DNA of 37,448 bases, from NCBI GenBank assembly GCA_014190275.1, contig BJGE01000013.1:1-37448 (forward strand). The letters are read 5' to 3'. The position numbers and the translations under genes were made by a program. Of this stretch, positions 25,331 through 33,377 are shown one piece after another (the stretch's first letter is position 1; each line of letters opens with the position of its first letter). The notes beneath the pieces are model-generated. The model did no database searches and was not told the DNA's origin. It saw nothing but the letters and a program-made list of their open reading frames with translations. Source of the stretch: Actinomycetes bacterium (lineage in GTDB: Bacteria; Actinomycetota; Actinomycetes; S36-B12).

Positions 25331-26718
25331 CAAAACAGGTTGTCGAGCCATCACATGCTGACCCAATAGTTGCCGGTGGTAGTGACGCGATCGGCGGCCC
25401 GATCGGCCGCTTTCGCAGCGCGGGCAATTGGTGGAACCCACTACGGGTACTAATCGCGCTCACCGCGGTGGTCTACGGCATTGGTTATGTCCTGGATCTA
25501 TCGTGCCGAAGTTCAGGCTGGGTATCGCCGGAAAACTACGAGCACCTTTGTTACTCGGATATCCCACCCCTTTTCTCCCTGCGCGGCTTCGCCGACGGTC
25601 TATTTCCGTACCTGCAGACCATGCCCGATCAAACCCCACTGGAGTACCCGGTGCTCACCGGGGTGTTCATGCAGATCGCGGCGATGATCACCCGCGTCAT
25701 CACCGTGATCGCGCCGAGCACCCCGGCAGGCACTGTTTTCTTCGACGTCAATGTCGTGCTTCTTTTCATTCCATTGGTGGTGGCCGTGATCGCCACGGCA
25801 CTGACCGTACGGCGGCGCCCATGGGATGCGGCGATGTTCGCCCTTGCTCCCGGTGTGCTCTTCGCGGCCACCATTAATTGGGATCTACTACCACTTGCTT
25901 TCGCCGGACTAGCGCTGCTGCTGTGGTCGCGTAACCGGCCATTTGCGGCGGGTTTGTTACTTGGCCTCGCGGTGGCAGCAAAGTTCTATCCGGTGCTGTT
26001 CCTCGGCGCCTTCTTGGTGTTGACGATTCGCACGGGTAAGTGGCGAGCATTCGCGGCGCTGGTGGGTGGCACGGTACTGACCTGGTTGATGGTGAACATT
26101 CCTTTCATCGTAGGAAATCTCGATGGCTGGGCATTCTTCTACTCCTTCAGCCAGAAGCGGGGTCAAGATTTCGGCTCATTTTGGTTCGCTCTGACCGAGA
26201 TGGAATTACCGAGTGTGCCAATTGATGCTCTAAACACGGTGGCTACGGGTTGCTTCTTGCTTATGTGTATCGCTATCGCGGTGCTGGCACTGCGCGCCAA
26301 GCGGCGACCCAGGTTGGCGCAACTACTCTTCTTGATAATTGCCGCATTCGCGGTGACGAACAAGGTCTACTCACCGCAATACGTGCTCTGGTTGATTCCG
26401 CTGGCGGTGCTGGCTAGGCCGAGGTGGCGCGATTTCATTATCTGGCAGGTGGGCGAACTCATTTATTTTGCCGCGGTGTGGTGGTTCTTGGTCGGCTATG
26501 GCAATGCGGACCAGAAGGGGCTAACCCAACAGTGGTACGCCGTAGCAATCATCGTGCACATTGCAGCGATGATTTACTTCGCCATCATGGTGATACGTGA
26601 CATCGTGCAACCAGAGCATGATCCGGTCCGAAATGACGGATTTGCTGAAGATGTCGATGATCCCGGTGGTGGGCCTTATGACGGTGCCGCCGACGTTGCC
26701 ACACTGCGTCGGGTGTGA
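25327..26718 (+). CDS. GT87/DUF2029-like polytopic glycosyltransferase
   Basis: A 463-residue protein with about ten membrane helices of the GT-C fold. SDIPPLF and the EYP motif in TPLEYPVLTG fit the GT87 (DUF2029) mannosyltransferases that use polyprenyl-phosphate-mannose outside the membrane; KVYSPQYVLWLIPL in the second half is also typical. It is co-transcribed with the penicillin-binding protein. An acceptor such as a lipoglycan is likely but not shown by sequence. The stop lies five bases from the stop of the convergent racemase-like gene. Confidence 0.85.
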   Translation: MTKQVVEPSHADPIVAGGSDAIGGPIGRFRSAGNWWNPLRVLIALTAVVYGIGYVLDLSCRSSGWVSPENYEHLCYSDIPPLFSLRGFADGLFPYLQTMPDQTPLEYPVLTGVFMQIAAMITRVITVIAPSTPAGTVFFDVNVVLLFIPLVVAVIATALTVRRRPWDAAMFALAPGVLFAATINWDLLPLAFAGLALLLWSRNRPFAAGLLLGLAVAAKFYPVLFLGAFLVLTIRTGKWRAFAALVGGTVLTWLMVNIPFIVGNLDGWAFFYSFSQKRGQDFGSFWFALTEMELPSVPIDALNTVATGCFLLMCIAIAVLALRAKRRPRLAQLLFLIIAAFAVTNKVYSPQYVLWLIPLAVLARPRWRDFIIWQVGELIYFAAVWWFLVGYGNADQKGLTQQWYAVAIIVHIAAMIYFAIMVIRDIVQPEHDPVRNDGFAEDVDDPGGGPYDGAADVATLRRV

Positions 26719-26723
26719 CTTAA

Positions 26724-27890
26724 TCAGTCGAGTCCGATTACCGCATCAAATCTTGCGGTCGTAAATCGCACGTCCGCCGTAAAGACATCGCCAACGGCTG
26801 GGATTACGCACCCGCGGGGTAGCCAAAGCATGGAGTGATGCTGGTGTGGTGGCTCGGCGAACCAGCGCCTGCTACCGGCCCAGCTAAATGGTGAGAGCGC
26901 GCGACCGGCGGCGTCGAGTACGCCGGTACCGGCGGTGACGGCACGCTGCTTAAGTGATGAGGCCGGGGTGGGCGCGGCTAAGCCGATCCCATGCGTGGTG
27001 CCACCGGATACCACCACCAAGGTGCTGTCCTTCGGGCCGCTGCGTTGTCGGTACCCAACGTGGCTGCCACCGGGTAGTGGGTGCACGGCCAGCACGGTGC
27101 CGGCAGCGGTCAGTGCCGACCGCTTGCCAAGCCAAAGTCGAGTGCCGATGCGCGCCCGAATGGCGAGTTCATCCGCGGTGCGGGCGACGGCTGCAAGTTC
27201 GGCGTCGTCAAGATGCGATACCCAGACCGAGCTGGCTGGCGCATGGGCGCCACTCCAAACCGCGGTTTCGGCCTGCCACAGCCCCGCCCACCGGGTTACC
27301 TCGCGAACCCGGGCCGTGCCACTGGTAACACCTTGGATGCTGACTTCGTCAGCTGGTTGCTCAATCGGCAAGTGCAGTGACAACCCGAGTACCTGGACAT
27401 GCCCGCTAGATAGTGCGCCGCGGACCGCCGGGTCAGCGAGCAGGCGGAGCAGATCTGCCTCACTGAAACCGAACCTGTGCATTGAGGTCTGGGCCTCAAG
27501 TAGTACGCGGACCGCTCCAGGCCCAGCAATCAAGGCCCGGAGGGCGGCCTCACCTGCCACCGTGCGCACAATGCGTGAGGCATCGTGACGCTGACCGGCC
27601 ATCCACCACGCCGTCGCCGCGGCGGTATCGCGGGGTTCGAATGGGTCAAGTACGACCACGTCGCCGTAGAAAGCACCAAGGACGTCATTTATCTCAAATA
27701 CGGTGCCGGCGGCGATGGTGTCAAGGCCGAGTCGGTCGGCCTCACCTGCGAGAAGTGATTGCCCGAAACCGTAGCCATTGCCTTTGACCACACCAACGAT
27801 ATTTGTGCCGGTGTGACGCTTCGTGTTCTCATTCATCGCCGACAGATGGTCGCGCCACTTAGTGGCATCCACTTTTAGGATGTAGGACAT
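26724..27890 (-). CDS. Alanine racemase-like PLP-barrel protein
   Basis: A 388-residue protein of the fold-type III PLP family. The N-terminal barrel holds VVKGNGYGFG with the PLP lysine K36; MHRFGF and RIGTRLWLG match the arginine and phosphate-binding region. In true racemases the second catalytic base is the tyrosine of PIGYADG; here the matching segment reads VSGGTTHG (about 294-301), with no tyrosine. Activity as a standard racemase is therefore doubtful. The gene pairs with femX, an arrangement seen in other actinobacteria, so a role in stem-peptide modification is inferred. ATG 27890, ten bases after femX, has GGGGGAG upstream and is chosen over the long N-terminal extension, which would lie inside femX. 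Confidence 0.8.
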   Translation of the reverse strand: MSYILKVDATKWRDHLSAMNENTKRHTGTNIVGVVKGNGYGFGQSLLAGEADRLGLDTIAAGTVFEINDVLGAFYGDVVVLDPFEPRDTAAATAWWMAGQRHDASRIVRTVAGEAALRALIAGPGAVRVLLEAQTSMHRFGFSEADLLRLLADPAVRGALSSGHVQVLGLSLHLPIEQPADEVSIQGVTSGTARVREVTRWAGLWQAETAVWSGAHAPASSVWVSHLDDAELAAVARTADELAIRARIGTRLWLGKRSALTAAGTVLAVHPLPGGSHVGYRQRSGPKDSTLVVVSGGTTHGIGLAAPTPASSLKQRAVTAGTGVLDAAGRALSPFSWAGSRRWFAEPPHQHHSMLWLPRGCVIPAVGDVFTADVRFTTARFDAVIGLD

Positions 27891-27900
27891 CTGCTCCCCC

Positions 27901-29055
27901 TTATCCGCGGCGACTCTGATAAGCGCGGTAGCCCTTGAACCAAGCACTACGAAGGACGTAGTCCCACTCGCCAACATACTCCTGCGCGAAGCCGCCACTG
28001 CCCAACTTGAATTGCACCAGGCCAAATAAGTGATTATCGGGATCCAGGGTGTCGGCAATCCCGCGTAGATCAAATACGGCACAGCCAGATTTATGCGCAT
28101 CGGTGATCATGCGCCATTGCAGTGCATTAGATGGACGCACGTCACGGTCGGCCGTTGTCGAGGCACCATATGAGTACCACGCGTGGTTACCGACGCGGAT
28201 CAGCAAAGCGGCGGCAGCAACATGGCCGTCATGGTTTGCCAGATAAAGTGATAGGCGTCCGGGGTGGGCGTCGTTGAGTTGTTGCCACATTCGCTCGAAG
28301 TAGGGCAGGCCGCGGGGAGTGAATTGGTCACGGTTCGCGGTCTCGATATAGAGCTGGTGAAACGCGGCTAGATCGGCAAAGTTTCCTTGGGTGACCTCGA
28401 CCCCCGCCGCCTCGGACTTTCGAATATTGCGCCGCCAAAGTTGATTGAAGTCGGTGAAAATCTCGCCGAGTGACCTATTAACCAGATTCAGTTGGAAGAC
28501 ATAGCGGGGTTGCACATCGCCGAACCCCGCCGCATCGCCACTTTCTTGCTGCCAGCCGCGCGACTGCAGTCGCTCAACTACCTGCATGGCCCTCGTCGAA
28601 TGCCAGTCGGCGATGACATCACTAATACGGGCCGGGGGGTTAGGTGAGCCAGCAGCGCGCTCGGCAATAGCGGCCTTGATGGTGCCTGCCTGCCAACGTC
28701 TAGTGGCAAGTGCTGGCCCCATCTTCAACGCAAAGGCACCGCGGGACTTGCAGTGCGCGAGTAATGGGTTCAGCCAGTCATCCAAGGTGATTGCTGGTAA
28801 GCGCTCGCGCAGCCAGTCAATGTCCGGACCCTCGGGCAGGTAGGCGAGGCTGCGGATCTTGAGTTTGGGGATTGCCCGATAGAGCACTAGGCCGGCGCCA
28901 ACAAGGCGGCCGCCAGCAAACCAACCTAGGGACTCCGAAGTCCAACCGACTTTCACCTCTCCCCATTCGGGTAGTTGCAAGAATGAAACCGATGGCCTGG
29001 AGGCAATCCACTCGCGATGCTGGTTCGCGGTAATGGCTCGAACAGTAAGTGTCAT
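27901..29055 (-). CDS. femX: FemA/FemB/FemX-family peptidoglycan bridge aminoacyltransferase
   Basis: A 384-residue member of the FemABX group, built from two GNAT-like folds, which adds an amino acid from aminoacyl-tRNA to the side chain of lipid-linked peptidoglycan precursors in the cytoplasm. Visible marks are FLQLPEWGEVKVGW near the start, FQLNLVNRSLGEIFTDFNQLWRR in the middle, and VFDLRGIADTLDPDNHLFGL followed by FKLGSGGFAQEYVGEWDYVL at the end. The helical hairpin of staphylococcal seryl-tRNA-like type is absent, as in FemX. It lies three bases after xthA and just before the racemase-like gene, so the three form one operon. Confidence 0.9.
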   Translation of the reverse strand: MTLTVRAITANQHREWIASRPSVSFLQLPEWGEVKVGWTSESLGWFAGGRLVGAGLVLYRAIPKLKIRSLAYLPEGPDIDWLRERLPAITLDDWLNPLLAHCKSRGAFALKMGPALATRRWQAGTIKAAIAERAAGSPNPPARISDVIADWHSTRAMQVVERLQSRGWQQESGDAAGFGDVQPRYVFQLNLVNRSLGEIFTDFNQLWRRNIRKSEAAGVEVTQGNFADLAAFHQLYIETANRDQFTPRGLPYFERMWQQLNDAHPGRLSLYLANHDGHVAAAALLIRVGNHAWYSYGASTTADRDVRPSNALQWRMITDAHKSGCAVFDLRGIADTLDPDNHLFGLVQFKLGSGGFAQEYVGEWDYVLRSAWFKGYRAYQSRRG

Positions 29056-29058
29056 GCT

Positions 29059-29844
29059 TTAGCCGAGATCCAGATCGACGACGACGGGTGCATGATCAGA
29101 GGCGCCCTTACCTTTGCGTTCCTCGCGATCGACGTAGGCGTCAGTTACCTGTGCGGAGAATATTTCGTTGGCATAGATCAAATCGATTCGCATACCCCAA
29201 CCGCGACCGAATGCGGCCTGGCGGTAATCCCAGAAGGTGAACGGGTAGCCTTTCAGGGCTCGGGGCAGGACTTCAATTAGACCAACTGAGCGCAGTTTCG
29301 CTAAAGCCGCCCGCTCCGCCGCAGTTACGTGGGTGCTCTCGCTGAACTGGCTGATATCCCAGACGTCCTCATCGGTGGGCGCGACGTTGTAGTCGCCGAT
29401 GACCGCTAGCGGACGGTCTGGGGCGGCTGCTAGCTCCTGACCGATCGTCATCTTTAGTGCGTTTAACCAATTGAGTTTGTATTGGTAGTGATCGTGCCCA
29501 GGCTCGCGCCCATTGGGCACGTAGACGCTCCAGACGCGAAGGCCGCCACAGGTGGCCCCGATGGCTCGGGGTTCGTCGGCACCTTCGTACTGGGGCTGGT
29601 CAACGAGGCCCCGGGTGACGTCAGCGAGACCGATGCGGCTGAGCAGCGCGACCCCGTTCCACCGGCCGGTGCCATGGGTGGCAACTTCATACCCCAAGGC
29701 CGAGATATCCATGGTTGGGAAAGCAGCGTCGGTGCACTTTAGTTCTTGGAGAGCCAAAACATCGGGCTGGTTCGCCGACAACCACTGGAGCACCCGGGGC
29801 AGCCGCGCGGTCACGGAATTAACGTTCCATGTCGCTATGCGCAT
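29059..29844 (-). CDS. xthA: Exodeoxyribonuclease III
   Basis: A 261-residue Mg-dependent AP endonuclease and 3'-exonuclease of the EEP fold, acting in base-excision repair. MRIATWNVNSV (N7), ALQELKC (metal-binding E34), VIGDYNVAP and the final GASDHAPVVVDL (catalytic Asp-His) are all present. ATG 29844 has TAGGCT ending six bases upstream and no Shine-Dalgarno, so a leaderless message is likely. It is the first gene of the xthA-femX-racemase operon. Confidence 0.95.
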   Translation of the reverse strand: MRIATWNVNSVTARLPRVLQWLSANQPDVLALQELKCTDAAFPTMDISALGYEVATHGTGRWNGVALLSRIGLADVTRGLVDQPQYEGADEPRAIGATCGGLRVWSVYVPNGREPGHDHYQYKLNWLNALKMTIGQELAAAPDRPLAVIGDYNVAPTDEDVWDISQFSESTHVTAAERAALAKLRSVGLIEVLPRALKGYPFTFWDYRQAAFGRGWGMRIDLIYANEIFSAQVTDAYVDREERKGKGASDHAPVVVDLDLG

Positions 29845-30042
29845 GGGCTCAGCCTACGGCGCGTGGCTCGGCCGCCCGCGCCCGAGCGAGGCTGGCAGAT
29901 TCCAGGAGACGGCTAGCCAAACCTCGTGGCAAGCCCTGCGTGGATTACCCCAATTTCCGGAACGGACCCCCGCACCGCTACTCTTACGGGGCCCTGCAAC
30001 CTGGCGAAGTGGTTTTTCGGCAAACCGCAGGCACGCAGAAAC

Positions 30043-30085
30043 CCTCCTGTCACGGATCGACCGTGACCGTTTAGTCCAAAGGAGG
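30043..30085 (+). promoter_or_regulatory. rpsF leader with sequestered ribosome site (candidate S6:S18 autoregulatory RNA)
   Basis: CCTCCT (30043-30048) is complementary to the rpsF Shine-Dalgarno AGGAGG (30080-30085). Between them GTCACGG (30049-30055) and CCGTGAC (30061-30067) form a perfect 7-bp hairpin with loop ATCGA, stacked directly on the first helix; the 12 bases CGTTTAGTCCAA bulge on the 3' side. An S6:S18 complex is known to bind an rpsF leader containing a CCG motif in many bacteria. This element has the right place and a CCG in the hairpin-bulge region, but I cannot confirm it matches that motif. Confidence 0.5.
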
Positions 30086-30095
30086 TGGGTTGTCT

Positions 30096-30401
30096 ATGCG
30101 TCGTTATGAAGTCATGGTCATTTTGGACCCTGATCTAGAAGAAAAGACAATTGCGCCGAGCCTTGACACGTTTTTAAGTGTGGTCAAGAGCGACGGTGGC
30201 AGTGTTGAGCGCGTTGATATCTGGGGCCGGCGCCGGTTGGCCTATGAGATCAATAAGAAGACCGAGGGCATCTACGCGGTCATCAACCTGACTGCGACTC
30301 CGGCTTCGGTAGCCGAACTCGACCGCCAACTCAGCCTCAATGAAGCCGTGATGCGGACGAAGGTCATGCGCCCAGAAGACGTCAGAGAAGAAGTTAAGTA
30401 A
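30096..30401 (+). CDS. rpsF: 30S ribosomal protein S6
   Basis: A 101-residue S6: [15 protein letters not shown], then [20 protein letters not shown] and the end [14 protein letters not shown]. It binds S18 and 16S rRNA in the platform of the small subunit. ATG 30096 is chosen over TTG 30090 because S6 proteins begin with M-R-x-Y-E; the AAAGGAGG site precedes it by ten bases. It opens the rpsF-ssb-rpsR-rplI operon and its stop overlaps the ssb ATG by one base. Confidence 0.96.
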   Translation: MRRYEVMVILDPDLEEKTIAPSLDTFLSVVKSDGGSVERVDIWGRRRLAYEINKKTEGIYAVINLTATPASVAELDRQLSLNEAVMRTKVMRPEDVREEVK

Positions 30402-30886
30402 TGGCCGCCGGCGATATCACCGTGACGCTCATTGGTAACTTGACCAATGACCCGGAGCTCCGCTTCACCCCAAGTGGTGCAGCCGTTGCCTCATTCACCG
30501 TCGCCTCCAGCTCACGTGTCCTTGACAAGACCACCAACGAATGGAAAGACGGCGAGACCGTATTCATGCGTTGCAGTGTGTGGCGTCAGTACGCGGAGAA
30601 TGTTGCCGAATCACTGACCAAGGGCACTCGCGTCATCGTCTCTGGTCGGTTGAAGCAGCGCTCATACGAGACCCGCGAGGGCGAAAAGCGCCAGGTGATG
30701 GAACTCGAAGTCGAAGACGTTGGCCCCGCTTTGCGTTACGCCACAGCTAAGGTAAATCGCGTCGCGCGTCAGGGCGGGGCACCGGGTGAGAACACCGGTG
30801 GCAACAGCGGCGGCGGTGCGCCGGCCGATGATCCGTGGGCGACCGGCGCTGCCGGTGGCGCAGCGTTCGACGAGCCCCCGTTCTAA
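30401..30886 (+). CDS. ssb: Single-stranded DNA-binding protein
   Basis: A 161-residue SSB: the OB fold (about 1-110) starts [18 protein letters not shown] and includes [16 protein letters not shown]; a glycine-rich linker follows; the acidic tip ends FDEPPF, a variant of the canonical DDDIPF that recruits replication and repair partners. It coats single-stranded DNA at the fork. It is translationally coupled to rpsF (TAATG). Confidence 0.97.
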   Translation: MAAGDITVTLIGNLTNDPELRFTPSGAAVASFTVASSSRVLDKTTNEWKDGETVFMRCSVWRQYAENVAESLTKGTRVIVSGRLKQRSYETREGEKRQVMELEVEDVGPALRYATAKVNRVARQGGAPGENTGGNSGGGAPADDPWATGAAGGAAFDEPPF

Positions 30887-30957
30887 CCTTTCACCAACAC
30901 TTGCTCACTTAATAAGAAAACCACATACAGACTCACTAAAGAAGGAGCCACCCGATC

Positions 30958-31230
30958 ATGGGACGAGACAGAGAAAAAGACACGAAGCGGCGCCCAATGC
31001 GCGCGAGCGACAAGATTCCGTTGAAGAAGGTAACGCCACTGCTGAAGCCAGATGTAAAGGTTGTTGACTACAAGGACGTCAACTTGCTGCGCAAGTTCGT
31101 TTCTGATCGCGGCAAGATCCGCGCGCGTCGCGTCACTGGCCTGACAGTGCAGCAGCAGCGCGCGGTTGCAACCGCCGTCAAGAACGCTCGCGAAATGGCA
31201 CTCCTGCCCTATATCCCAACTTCCCGATAG
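30958..31230 (+). CDS. rpsR: 30S ribosomal protein S18, zinc-free form
   Basis: A 90-residue S18: [20 protein letters not shown] then [20 protein letters not shown] and [10 protein letters not shown]. Common forms carry zinc-binding cysteines in a CPFC-type motif before the DYKD segment and in GLC/GNC after it; here these read VTPLLKPD and GLTVQQ, with no cysteine in the protein, so it is a C-minus paralogue. It occupies the main S6-SSB-S18-L9 operon. ATG 30958 has AAGGAG ten bases upstream. It would assemble with S6 on 16S rRNA without needing zinc. Confidence 0.93.
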   Translation: MGRDREKDTKRRPMRASDKIPLKKVTPLLKPDVKVVDYKDVNLLRKFVSDRGKIRARRVTGLTVQQQRAVATAVKNAREMALLPYIPTSR

Positions 31231-31241
31231 GTTGAATCATC

Positions 31242-31688
31242 ATGAAACTAATCCTCACTGAAGAAGTCACGGGCCTTGGCGGCGCCGGTGATGTAGTCAC
31301 CGTCAAGGATGGCTACGGCCGCAACTACCTGATGCCCCGTGGCTTGGCGATTGGGTGGACCAAGGGCGGCGAGAAACAGGTAACCCAGATCAAGCGCGCC
31401 CGCAAGGTTCGCGAGATCCGGGGCCTGGACCACGCCAATGAGGTCAAGGCGCAACTCGAGGCGCTGACGATTGTTCTAGCTTCGCGCGCGGGCGAGACGG
31501 GCCGGCTCTTCGGGTCCATCACGACCGCGGACGTGGTGGCTGCGGTCAAGAGCTCAAGTGGAGTCGTCCTCGAAAAGCGCAAGGTCGAGATCCCCAAGGC
31601 CATCAAGACCGTTGGCAAGCACAGCGCCCGGGTGCAATTGCACCCCGATGTCGTTGCGGTTGTCACACTCGATGTGGTTGTCGCCTGA
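31242..31688 (+). CDS. rplI: 50S ribosomal protein L9
   Basis: A 148-residue L9 with the N-terminal rRNA-binding domain ([20 protein letters not shown] then YLMPRGLA), a long connecting helix and a C-terminal domain ([12 protein letters not shown]). It lies 11 bases after rpsR. No terminator follows; 36 bases later comes the first DUF805 gene, so read-through into that cluster is possible. Confidence 0.96.
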   Translation: MKLILTEEVTGLGGAGDVVTVKDGYGRNYLMPRGLAIGWTKGGEKQVTQIKRARKVREIRGLDHANEVKAQLEALTIVLASRAGETGRLFGSITTADVVAAVKSSSGVVLEKRKVEIPKAIKTVGKHSARVQLHPDVVAVVTLDVVVA

Positions 31689-31724
31689 CGAACACCTGCG
31701 TAGCCCGTCCTGACAGGAGAAATA

Positions 31725-32135
31725 ATGTCTTTCGCAACCGCGGTTCGTACTTGCTTTCAAAAGTACGGAACTTTTGACGGACGGGCAAAGCGGTCGGAGT
31801 TTTGGTGGTGGGCGCTGTTCCAGACCTTGGTTACGGGCGTCTTAGCCTTCATAGGTGTCGGATTCATAATTGGGGCGAGTGCCGGCAGCCCTGACGTTCA
31901 GGCGAATGGGCCACTGCTGGTCGTTGGCGTGATTTTCTACGTCATGGCGCTATTGGTGGGCCTAGCCATGCTGGTGCCGACCTACGCCGTGGGCTGCCGG
32001 CGCCTGCACGACCGCGGGCAATCGGGCTGGTTGCAATTACTTGTATTGGTGCCGTGCGGATCAATTGTGCTAATCGTCTTCTGGGTGCTTGGGGGTACCC
32101 CCGGTGACAACATTTATGGCCCTGAATCGGTGTAA
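31725..32135 (+). CDS. DUF805 membrane protein, copy 1
   Basis: A 136-residue protein with four membrane helices and the DUF805 pattern: FDGRAKRSEFWWW near the start, CRRLHDRGQSGW in the middle and TPGDNIYGPESV at the end. The family (YhaH and relatives) has no established function. CAGGAGA provides the ribosome site. First of three tandem paralogues placed between rplI and dnaB. Confidence 0.9.
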   Translation: MSFATAVRTCFQKYGTFDGRAKRSEFWWWALFQTLVTGVLAFIGVGFIIGASAGSPDVQANGPLLVVGVIFYVMALLVGLAMLVPTYAVGCRRLHDRGQSGWLQLLVLVPCGSIVLIVFWVLGGTPGDNIYGPESV

Positions 32136-32170
32136 TTCCCACAAATCTTGGCCAAGGTAGGTAAGACTGT

Positions 32171-32201
32171 GGCAGTTCGCCCCGGAGGGGGGGCGTCTGC
32201 C
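32171..32201 (+). other. Stable hairpin before DUF805 copy 2
   Basis: GGCAG/CTGCC (32171-32175, 32197-32201) encloses CGCCCC/GGGGCG (32178-32183, 32190-32195) with a GGAGGG-type loop. There is no T run after it, so it is unlikely to end transcription. It stands directly before the ribosome site AAAGGAG of DUF805 copy 2 and may stabilise the message or mark a processing point. Confidence 0.4.
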
Positions 32202-32214
32202 AAAGGAGCCAAGC

Positions 32215-32583
32215 ATGAGTTTCGGTCAAGCAATCTCGACCTGCTTCAGCAAGATAGGTGTTTTCTCGGGCCGTGCCAGCCGCTCAGAATTCTGGTATTT
32301 CTACCTATTCCTGTTATTGCTCGGCATCGTCATCAACATTATTGCCAGCCTGTTTAACCTAAATGGCGAAGGTGGGCTCTATGGCGTCTTCTCGTTCATC
32401 ATCGGGATCATCTTCTTATTGGTTGAGCTATCGGTTGGTTGCCGCCGACTACATGACACCGGCAGGTCAGGCTGGCTGCAGCTGCTGTTAGTGATCCCAT
32501 GCGTCGGAATCATCATCTTGATCATCTTCTGGGCGCAGCCGTCCAAGCCAGGTGACAACGCCTATGGCCCGCCCGCTGCCTGA
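32215..32583 (+). CDS. DUF805 membrane protein, copy 2
   Basis: A 122-residue paralogue with FSGRASRSEFWYF, CRRLHDTGRSGW and KPGDNAYGPPAA. Its first 26 coding bases are identical to those of copy 3, and the sequence just before the ATG is also shared, so the two arose by duplication or gene conversion. It lacks the longer loop between helices 1 and 2 found in copies 1 and 3. AAAGGAG lies eight bases upstream of the ATG. Confidence 0.9.
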   Translation: MSFGQAISTCFSKIGVFSGRASRSEFWYFYLFLLLLGIVINIIASLFNLNGEGGLYGVFSFIIGIIFLLVELSVGCRRLHDTGRSGWLQLLLVIPCVGIIILIIFWAQPSKPGDNAYGPPAA

Positions 32584-32626
32584 TTGCTCGGTGAAGAATT
32601 AGATTACAAAGCCTATTGGAGGAAGC

Positions 32627-33043
32627 ATGAGTTTCGGTCAAGCAATCTCGACTTGTTTTAGGAAGTACGCCACCTTCAGTGGCCGCGCGAAGCGCTCAGA
32701 GTTCTGGTGGTTTTTTCTGTTCGTCTACGTAGTCGGCATAATCTTGTTAGTAATTGATGGGTTCACAGGCATCCAAATTGGCGCCCAGGAAGTCATGATT
32801 GGCAATAACCCGACGCAGCTCCCAGGTATTGGCGTGCTGGGCTTGATTTGGAGCCTGGCAACCTTGCTACCGGGGATTGGCGTGATGGTTCGCCGGGTAC
32901 ACGACTCCGGTAAGTCGGGGTGGCTGGTGCTGCTCGGCTACGTGTTGATGCTCGCCTGCGGTATCGGCATTATTTTGTTACTCGTTCTGGCTCTGCTTAA
33001 GAGCACACCCGGTGACAATAAGTACGGACCTGAACCTGCGTAA
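32627..33043 (+). CDS. DUF805 membrane protein, copy 3
   Basis: A 138-residue paralogue with FSGRAKRSEFWWF, VRRVHDSGKSGW and TPGDNKYGPEPA. The loop after helix 1 is extended (TGIQIGAQEVMIGNNPTQLP). The ribosome site is TTGGAGGAAGC just before ATG 32627. A strong terminator follows within 20 bases, making this the last gene of the unit that begins at rpsF or at copy 1. Confidence 0.9.
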   Translation: MSFGQAISTCFRKYATFSGRAKRSEFWWFFLFVYVVGIILLVIDGFTGIQIGAQEVMIGNNPTQLPGIGVLGLIWSLATLLPGIGVMVRRVHDSGKSGWLVLLGYVLMLACGIGIILLLVLALLKSTPGDNKYGPEPA

Positions 33044-33058
33044 TCAAGGTTGAATTTG

Positions 33059-33090
33059 AACGGGCCCGGTCACCTGACCGGGCCCGTTTT
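33059..33090 (+). terminator. Rho-independent terminator after the DUF805 cluster
   Basis: AACGGGCCCGGTCA and TGACCGGGCCCGTT form a perfect 14-bp stem with a CC turn (the innermost pair probably opens to a 4-base loop), followed by TTTT at 33087-33090. This is the strongest terminator in the window. It separates the ribosomal-protein/DUF805 unit from the decarboxylase region. Confidence 0.9.
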
Positions 33091-33377
33091 AAAATGAGGC
33101 GGGCGCCCAGGAAATGAAGGCAATGATTGAGCCGGGTCCGTGCCCTACGCGGGCGGCGCCGCCCGGCATCATTAACCGGCCCATGCTGCGCTCCCTGGCC
33201 CCCGTCAGGGCCGACCGCCAGATCAAGTACCCGATCAACGTGCAGCGGGAACAGCAACCAGGTGCGACATTCCCCATTGACTCCACGCTGGCTAGTGTCG
33301 GGACCACCAACGCGGCGACCGAGCAAATGTTGGTGCGTTGCTGGAATTCGTCCGGACGTGACCTTCGGATCAAACGG
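33091..33377. other. Gene-free stretch between terminator and decarboxylase
   Basis: About 290 bases with no gene I can support. A minus-strand frame stays open across most of it and contains LIGYLIWRSALTGARERSMG, which faintly recalls an RDD-type membrane protein, but the surrounding sequence does not hold up. Composition is G+C-rich like the adjacent decarboxylase gene. It may be the end of an imported segment. Confidence 0.4.

Noticed and set aside
27891-28100. N-terminal extension of the racemase-like protein
   Set aside because: It lies inside femX; the ribosome site before ATG 27890 and the family start both favour the shorter form.
33091-33377. Possible RDD-family membrane protein remnant on the minus strand
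   Set aside because: Only a short piece looks suggestive; no family motif pair, start or neighbouring frames support it.
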